The notes below the pieces were generated by a model that saw only the letters and a program-made list of their open reading frames with translations, made no database searches and was not told the origin of the DNA. The translations under genes and the position numbers were made by a program. 64,000 bases of DNA, taken from the IMG/VR virus record IMGVR_UViG_3300025087_000001, positions 1-64,000 of that record; one strand, written 5' to 3'. Positions 60,533-64,000 of the stretch are shown here, piece after piece; within the stretch, counting starts at the first letter, position 1; every line of letters begins with the position of its first letter. This DNA is from a virus.

Positions 60533-60694
60533 TTATTTCTCCTCAAACCACATTTTACATATTTTCGGTTGTTTCTTGCTGATACTAGCATCGTTGCAGA
60601 TCATATCAATCGAACACGATCCGACCACCAACAATACAAGAGATGTCCAAGCTAAACTAAATATGAAATTACCCAATTCTTTTAAAAATCTCAT
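60533..60694 (-). CDS. Small lipoprotein, 53 residues
   Basis: ATG 60694 to TAA 60533, overlapping the upstream membrane-protein stop (TAATG) and abutting the MazG-like start. Signal segment FIFSLAWTSLVLLVVGSCSI has lipobox VGSC (lipidated Cys 27); the short mature part (SIDMICND...) carries two more Cys. The adjacent gene encodes a small membrane protein, an arrangement spanin pairs also use, though both products are short. Confidence 0.62.
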   Translation of the reverse strand: MRFLKELGNFIFSLAWTSLVLLVVGSCSIDMICNDASISKKQPKICKMWFEEK

Positions 60695-60888
60695 TATTTA
60701 TTACCCCACCTATATATAAATCTAATTAAAGCAACTATTGTTCTGACTTGTACCGATTCAAGTAAATCGTATATATTTGAAAATACAACACTTATCCAAT
60801 AAAAAGATCTTACTGTTAAGTAGATTGGCCAAACTATGGGAACTAATAATAGTAGGGCTAGTATAGCGATCCACTGTCTAAAGATCAT
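60694..60888 (-). CDS. Small membrane protein
   Basis: 64 residues. Hydrophobic N-terminus (WIAILALLLLVPIVWPIYL) spans the membrane once or twice, then a basic tail (IRFIYRWGNK). Overlaps its neighbours by 4 nt upstream and 1 base downstream with the lipoprotein gene. Function unknown. Confidence 0.65.
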   Translation of the reverse strand: MIFRQWIAILALLLLVPIVWPIYLTVRSFYWISVVFSNIYDLLESVQVRTIVALIRFIYRWGNK

Positions 60889-61094
60889 AAAACCCCCAAT
60901 ACTATATTAAATTCGCTTAATATCTCTTCAAGCAATGGTGTTAATGTATACCTTGGTGTGTTTTCATCTAGCCAAACAATTCCATGGACAGTTTGAACAA
61001 TTTTAATATCATCATTTATAACGTCATAGATAACAACTTCTTCGCCTAGAACAAGCACTTCCAAAGATAATTTATCGCCTTTTTTAATTTCCAT
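60885..61094 (-). CDS. Small hypothetical protein
   Basis: 69 residues from ATG 61094 (11-nt overlap with the upstream gene). Beta-rich (GDKLSLEVLVLGEEVVIYDV) with a hydrophobic helix at the end. A longer start 33 nt earlier would overlap more. No motif. Confidence 0.62.
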   Translation of the reverse strand: MEIKKGDKLSLEVLVLGEEVVIYDVINDDIKIVQTVHGIVWLDENTPRYTLTPLLEEILSEFNIVLGVL

Positions 61095-61332
61095 TAATAA
61101 AGTCCTCTGTGAATTCTTCCAATTCATTATTAATATTTACCCAATAGTCCATGCCTTCAGGGGACTTATACCATAAAAAACCTGCGTCTACGATAGTTAG
61201 CGGCGTACACATCCCACATGTACACTTTGCACTTCTAAACTCAACTTCATTAAAGTTTGCTTCAAATGAATCTAGTGCATCGTTTTCTGCTAAAAACAAT
61301 AGTTCTAAAATTTCTAATTCTTGTTTATTCAT
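61084..61332 (-). CDS. Small LLFLAEN-family protein, copy 1
   Basis: 82 residues. [18 protein letters not shown] and GFLWYKSPEGMDYWVNIN are shared, respectively, with the genes at 61345 and 62550, so this is one of three paralogues. It also has CTCGMC in the middle, absent from the second. TTGGAGATACT precedes the ATG. Function unknown. Confidence 0.72.
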   Translation of the reverse strand: MNKQELEILELLFLAENDALDSFEANFNEVEFRSAKCTCGMCTPLTIVDAGFLWYKSPEGMDYWVNINNELEEFTEDFINGN

Positions 61333-61344
61333 AGTATCTCCAAG

Positions 61345-61581
61345 TTAACTCAAATTAGCTAAAGTTATATTCTCCATTTCTGAAAGCCAATCGGCATTTA
61401 TATCAAACCAAAAGCCATACCCTTCTGGTGAATGTTCCCAGTAAAAACCATTAAATAACCACGACTCAAAGAACGATTCTAGTACAAGATCTATCCGATC
61501 ACCGTGATTAATCAAATACTTATCTAATGCATCATGGCTTTCTAAAAACAATAAAAAGAATATTTCCATCTTGCTTCTCAT
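61345..61581 (-). CDS. Small LLFLAEN-family protein, copy 2
   Basis: 78 residues. FFLLFLESHDALDKYL and GFYWEHSPEGYGFWFDIN match the family pattern; no Cys pair. AAGGAAATAG lies upstream, and TGGTATATT (61616-61626, minus strand) could be its promoter though it lies in the 3' end of the next gene. Confidence 0.7.
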   Translation of the reverse strand: MRSKMEIFFLLFLESHDALDKYLINHGDRIDLVLESFFESWLFNGFYWEHSPEGYGFWFDINADWLSEMENITLANLS

Positions 61582-61586
61582 TATGT

Positions 61587-62087
61587 CTATTTCCTTTTAA
61601 TGCGATTCCATACCTTAATATACCACGGAGTTGTAACTTTTTCAACATAAAGCAACAATTCTTTCAAAACATTTGCTTGAACTTCCATATCTCTATTTAG
61701 ATTTCTATTGTTTTCTGCTATGCGATTAAGTTCATTTTGCATTGATTTTAGGTCATATCTCATTGAATTACAATCACTTTTAACAGTATCGCAAGCTGTA
61801 ATCGCTGCGTTAATTCGACCATACTGTTCTAGAAAACCTTGTTTTAGCTTTAAAAACATTACTCTCGGATCTACCTCTTCAAGTTCTTTTCTTTGATTCT
61901 CTTTAAGTTTGGCCTTAGCTCTTTCTAATTGAACTTCGTTTAATTTAACAATAGTATCCTGATCTGGCATAATTGTTGGTCCAACCTTTTCAGTTACAAG
62001 ATGTTCGGCAATGGTTCTAAAATCCAATTCATCACTTAATCCAATGGTTTCTGCCGCTTGTACTAATTTTCCGATTTCTTCTTTCAT
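61587..62087 (-). CDS. Coiled-coil hypothetical protein
   Basis: 166 residues. Helical with a long heptad stretch ([20 protein letters not shown]) and a basic, aromatic C-terminal end ([14 protein letters not shown]) that could rest on a membrane. Start overlaps the release-factor-like stop (ATGA). No family recognised. Confidence 0.7.
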   Translation of the reverse strand: MKEEIGKLVQAAETIGLSDELDFRTIAEHLVTEKVGPTIMPDQDTIVKLNEVQLERAKAKLKENQRKELEEVDPRVMFLKLKQGFLEQYGRINAAITACDTVKSDCNSMRYDLKSMQNELNRIAENNRNLNRDMEVQANVLKELLLYVEKVTTPWYIKVWNRIKRK

Positions 62088-62557
62088 TTCTTATCCTTTG
62101 TTTGTTGTGATAGTTTTACAAGTTGTTTATATGTGTCTGGTGATATAATTGCACAAATTTGTTTACTGTTCGAGAGCTCTTCAAAAGTTATTGTGGGGAT
62201 TTCTATCTTTTCTTCCGACCACTTACCATCTTGCTTAATTTCTATTTTAACTTGTTTCATTTCCTTATCTACTTTCTTTTCAATCTCGGCTAATTGCCCC
62301 GTAACTCTAGCCGTCTCAATCCTCATCCAATCCTGGAAGGTTTTGGTCTCAAACATTCTACGAAATGCCTCTTGTTTGTTTTGGTGTTGGCTACGATGGT
62401 TTTCACATTGTCCCACTGCACCGCTAGCAATATGTACTATTCTAATTGCCGAATCAGTTTTGTTTCTGTGTTGGCCACCCGCTCCTGAGCCACGATATGG
62501 TTGTACTTCACAATCATCTAAGGTTACAGAAAATAGTTTTTCTTTTGGTTTATTCAT
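62084..62557 (-). CDS. Stand-alone release-factor (GGQ) domain protein
   Basis: 157 residues from ATG 62557, whose ATGAATAA overlaps the previous stop; an upstream extension to 62686 lies in the neighbouring gene and is doubtful. [20 protein letters not shown] is the peptidyl-tRNA hydrolase motif of class I release factors; [20 protein letters not shown] matches their following segment. There are no codon-recognition domains, so it resembles ribosome-rescue factors such as ArfB more than RF1/RF2. The C-terminal ~60 residues are a Lys/Glu-rich helix that could enter the mRNA channel. Acts on stalled ribosomes. Confidence 0.82.
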   Translation of the reverse strand: MNKPKEKLFSVTLDDCEVQPYRGSGAGGQHRNKTDSAIRIVHIASGAVGQCENHRSQHQNKQEAFRRMFETKTFQDWMRIETARVTGQLAEIEKKVDKEMKQVKIEIKQDGKWSEEKIEIPTITFEELSNSKQICAIISPDTYKQLVKLSQQTKDKK

Positions 62558-62813
62558 GAATTTTTCCGCAATACATACAGTAAGAGTCTGTATCCCATTT
62601 AGGAAATATATTTTGTGCGCTAAATAGTCTATCGAGGTGTTCCCAATAGTGCCAACCTTGAGAGGTTTTTTGCCAATCGAACCCATTACTAATTAATCCT
62701 ACCCAAAGACCTTCCACACAAAATTCAGGATCGTAATTTTCCTCAAATTCTTCTAATGCATTGTTTTCTGCTAAAAACAACAACTCGAAAATTATCGCTT
62801 CATTGGTTATCAT
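62550..62813 (-). CDS. Small LLFLAEN-family protein, copy 3
   Basis: 87 residues. [19 protein letters not shown] and [17 protein letters not shown] match copies 1 and 2; the C-terminus ends CMYCGKIHE, a single CxxC. Overlaps the Thg1-like gene by 4 nt and the release-factor-like gene by 8 nt, so it is co-translated with both. Confidence 0.72.
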   Translation of the reverse strand: MITNEAIIFELLFLAENNALEEFEENYDPEFCVEGLWVGLISNGFDWQKTSQGWHYWEHLDRLFSAQNIFPKWDTDSYCMYCGKIHE

Positions 62814-63541
62814 ATGTTATCCTCTATAGTTACATTCATTAAATTACCAATAAAATCCCGATCTTGGGTAAATGTTGGTGGGTCAGATATTGTCCAATAT
62901 CCAGACGAATCTTTCACAACACACCTACCTCTTTTTTGTCCAATTGGATAATCATTCCAATTCTGTCCCTTATTAAAAATCATGTCTTGTAATTGTGAAC
63001 AATTTTTACCTTGTAGTTCTTTGTGAGAATATAAACTCTGAGCTACCATTTGAACGCTATTTCTTACGGCATCTTTTTGTCTCCATATAAAATAATTTAT
63101 TACCTCTTCTTTATCTGCAATTGTAAAAGCTCTTGAGTCAAACATTGCTCTTTGGGATTTTTCAGTAATTCTATCATCTTCATTTAACATTTCATTAAAT
63201 ATCATAGTGGCCATGGATGCTGTTATGCTAGTGATTTTCTGAATATTACCATCAAAGAAAGCTTCTGAGGTAATTTTATCGTAATCGGTTAATAATAATG
63301 ATATTTCATCTGATTGAACATATGCGAACTTACATCCTTGAATATTCTCACAAAGATACTCAGCCGTTTCGTTCATTAAGTAAATAAATCTTACATCAAA
63401 GGGTCTATTGAAGTCTTTAGTAAAGGTATGGAACGCTTTTCCATCTAATCTAATTATGGTATTTGTTCGTCTAGGTAACTTAATCCTCGTCCTATTTTCA
63501 TACTGTTCTTTCATTCTAGTACCAAGATCGTCATTTTTCAT
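62810..63541 (-). CDS. Thg1-like 3'-5' nucleotidyltransferase
   Basis: 243 residues. RLDGKAFHTFTKDF (first metal-binding Asp region), YVQSDEISLLL (second acidic pair, SDE) and VRNSVQMVAQSLYSHKELQG (typical bacterial/archaeal Thg1-like helix) identify the tRNA-His guanylyltransferase family. The bacterial-type members (TLPs) add nucleotides in the reverse 3'-5' direction to repair 5'-truncated tRNAs rather than add G-1. With the RNA ligase it could mend tRNA damaged by host nucleases. Overlaps both neighbours. Confidence 0.87.
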   Translation of the reverse strand: MKNDDLGTRMKEQYENRTRIKLPRRTNTIIRLDGKAFHTFTKDFNRPFDVRFIYLMNETAEYLCENIQGCKFAYVQSDEISLLLTDYDKITSEAFFDGNIQKITSITASMATMIFNEMLNEDDRITEKSQRAMFDSRAFTIADKEEVINYFIWRQKDAVRNSVQMVAQSLYSHKELQGKNCSQLQDMIFNKGQNWNDYPIGQKRGRCVVKDSSGYWTISDPPTFTQDRDFIGNLMNVTIEDNI

Positions 63542-63959
63542 TGAATTGCTCCTGATTTACCCTTACCTCAATCAGCTTAACTTTTTTAATATTATTGAAC
63601 TTCTCTAAGGTCTTTTTGGCTTCCTCATCTGACTCGTCAGATTTATACGCATTCTTAAAATTAGATCTCCATTCTTCTAAGCACCTTAGCTTTAATTGGT
63701 CTAATAAATCCTTCTGAGTTCCCTTAAGACCATCAACATTAATAGATATGGTCTTTAAAGTGAGTGGTATTGGTTTACAAATACGAACTACAAACTTTAT
63801 ACTCATATCGACTATTGGACATCTTAGGTATACAACCTCAAGATAATTAACGTCAAAGAACTTCAATACTGGAGCGTAAAGCCTAGTTACCTCGCAACCG
63901 TCTTCTGCTAAGCCAAGCGCTTCGCTTACCATATCTACAGCTAAATTGTCGTATTTCAT
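63531..63959 (-). CDS. Hypothetical protein upstream of Thg1-like
   Basis: 142 residues. N-terminal alpha/beta region with Cys (YLEVVYLRCPIVDMSIKFVV), then charged helices and a basic end (KKVKLIEVRVNQEQFNEK). GGAGAAATAG before the ATG. Overlaps the Thg1-like start by 11 nt. Family not recognised. Confidence 0.7.
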   Translation of the reverse strand: MKYDNLAVDMVSEALGLAEDGCEVTRLYAPVLKFFDVNYLEVVYLRCPIVDMSIKFVVRICKPIPLTLKTISINVDGLKGTQKDLLDQLKLRCLEEWRSNFKNAYKSDESDEEAKKTLEKFNNIKKVKLIEVRVNQEQFNEK

Positions 63960-64000
63960 CTATTTCTCCAATATATGACCTTATCACATGGGCATAATGA
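63956..64000 (-). CDS. Partial 3' end of an upstream gene
   Basis: The minus frame entering from the right edge reads SLCPCDKVIYWRNR and stops at TGA overlapping the next ATG (ATGA). This coupling pattern fits the rest of the operon, but only 14 codons are visible, so it is tentative. A Cys pair is present. Confidence 0.35.
   Translation of the reverse strand, partial: SLCPCDKVIYWRNR

Noticed and set aside
61165-61175. TATGGTATAAG promoter-like word
   Set aside because: Encodes the conserved Trp-Tyr-Lys of LLFLAEN copy 1, and the next start is ~70 nt away.
62084-62557. Stop-codon reassignment helped by a phage release factor
   Set aside because: Genes in the window end in TAA, TAG and TGA at tight junctions with the next start, which fits the standard code, and the factor has no codon-reading domain.
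62558-62686. N-terminal extension of the GGQ protein
   Set aside because: It reads through the coding region of LLFLAEN copy 3 in another frame and shows no release-factor similarity; the overlap-type start at 62557 is more natural.
1-64000. tRNA or rRNA genes
   Set aside because: No cloverleaf with a TTCRANYC-type T-arm or a recognisable rRNA segment was found by eye; a tRNAscan run would settle it.
1-64000. CRISPR array
   Set aside because: The only tandem repeats seen are the 17-bp array without spacers at 24812 and the in-gene 15-bp duplication.

Overview
The window is a continuous, AT-rich, very gene-dense stretch of a large double-stranded DNA bacteriophage genome with a contractile tail. 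Signs are short or overlapping gene junctions (ATGA, TAATG), long co-directional gene runs, a complete phage-encoded replication set, and a tail/baseplate cluster with a gp25-like and a J-like (gp6-type) protein. No integrase, repressor, rRNA, tRNA or CRISPR array was seen. Stop codons TAA, TAG and TGA all end genes, so the code looks standard. The host cannot be named: several lipoproteins show it is bacterial, and the recurrent promoter TGTGGTATAAT matches the extended -10 (TRTG-n-TATAAT) recognised by a host sigma-70 factor.

Left, plus strand (1-21.3 kb): a partial gene and a small coiled-coil gene, then a metallophosphoesterase, a terminator and a promoter. The replication operons follow: DnaQ-type exonuclease, C-family (DnaE-type) polymerase, secreted subtilisin-like protease, a probable ssDNA-binding protein, RecA/UvsX-like recombinase, a second terminator and promoter, a DnaB-like helicase, an archaeo-eukaryotic primase (AEP) and a ClpP-like protease. 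A run of small accessory genes comes next, including a tandem duplication, a lipoprotein and a second DnaQ-type exonuclease.

Middle, mostly minus strand (21.3-45.9 kb): tail fibres, adhesins and baseplate, transcribed right to left. A free-standing Vsr-like nuclease with seven zinc-binding repeats, and an orphan plus-strand gene carrying a tail-fibre domain, are inserted among the tail genes. A plus-strand pair at 43.7-44.6 kb, including a metzincin-like lipoprotein, interrupts the run.

Right, minus strand (45.9-64 kb): nucleotide metabolism (dNMP kinase, NDP kinase, MazG-like), DNA ligase, phosphatases, many small zinc-binding and membrane proteins, two C39-like proteins, a CPBP-like membrane protein, and a PD-(D/E)XK-like nuclease. 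It ends in an RNA-centred group: Rnl5-type RNA ligase, a stand-alone GGQ release-factor domain and a Thg1-like 3'-5' nucleotidyltransferase. The last three could together repair damaged tRNA and free stalled ribosomes, and they are the best candidate for an uncharacterised system here.

Several genes under 60 codons were found by reading the gaps, and many starts were moved to sites with Shine-Dalgarno sequences or stop/start overlaps. All functional calls rest on motifs read by eye; no database search was possible.
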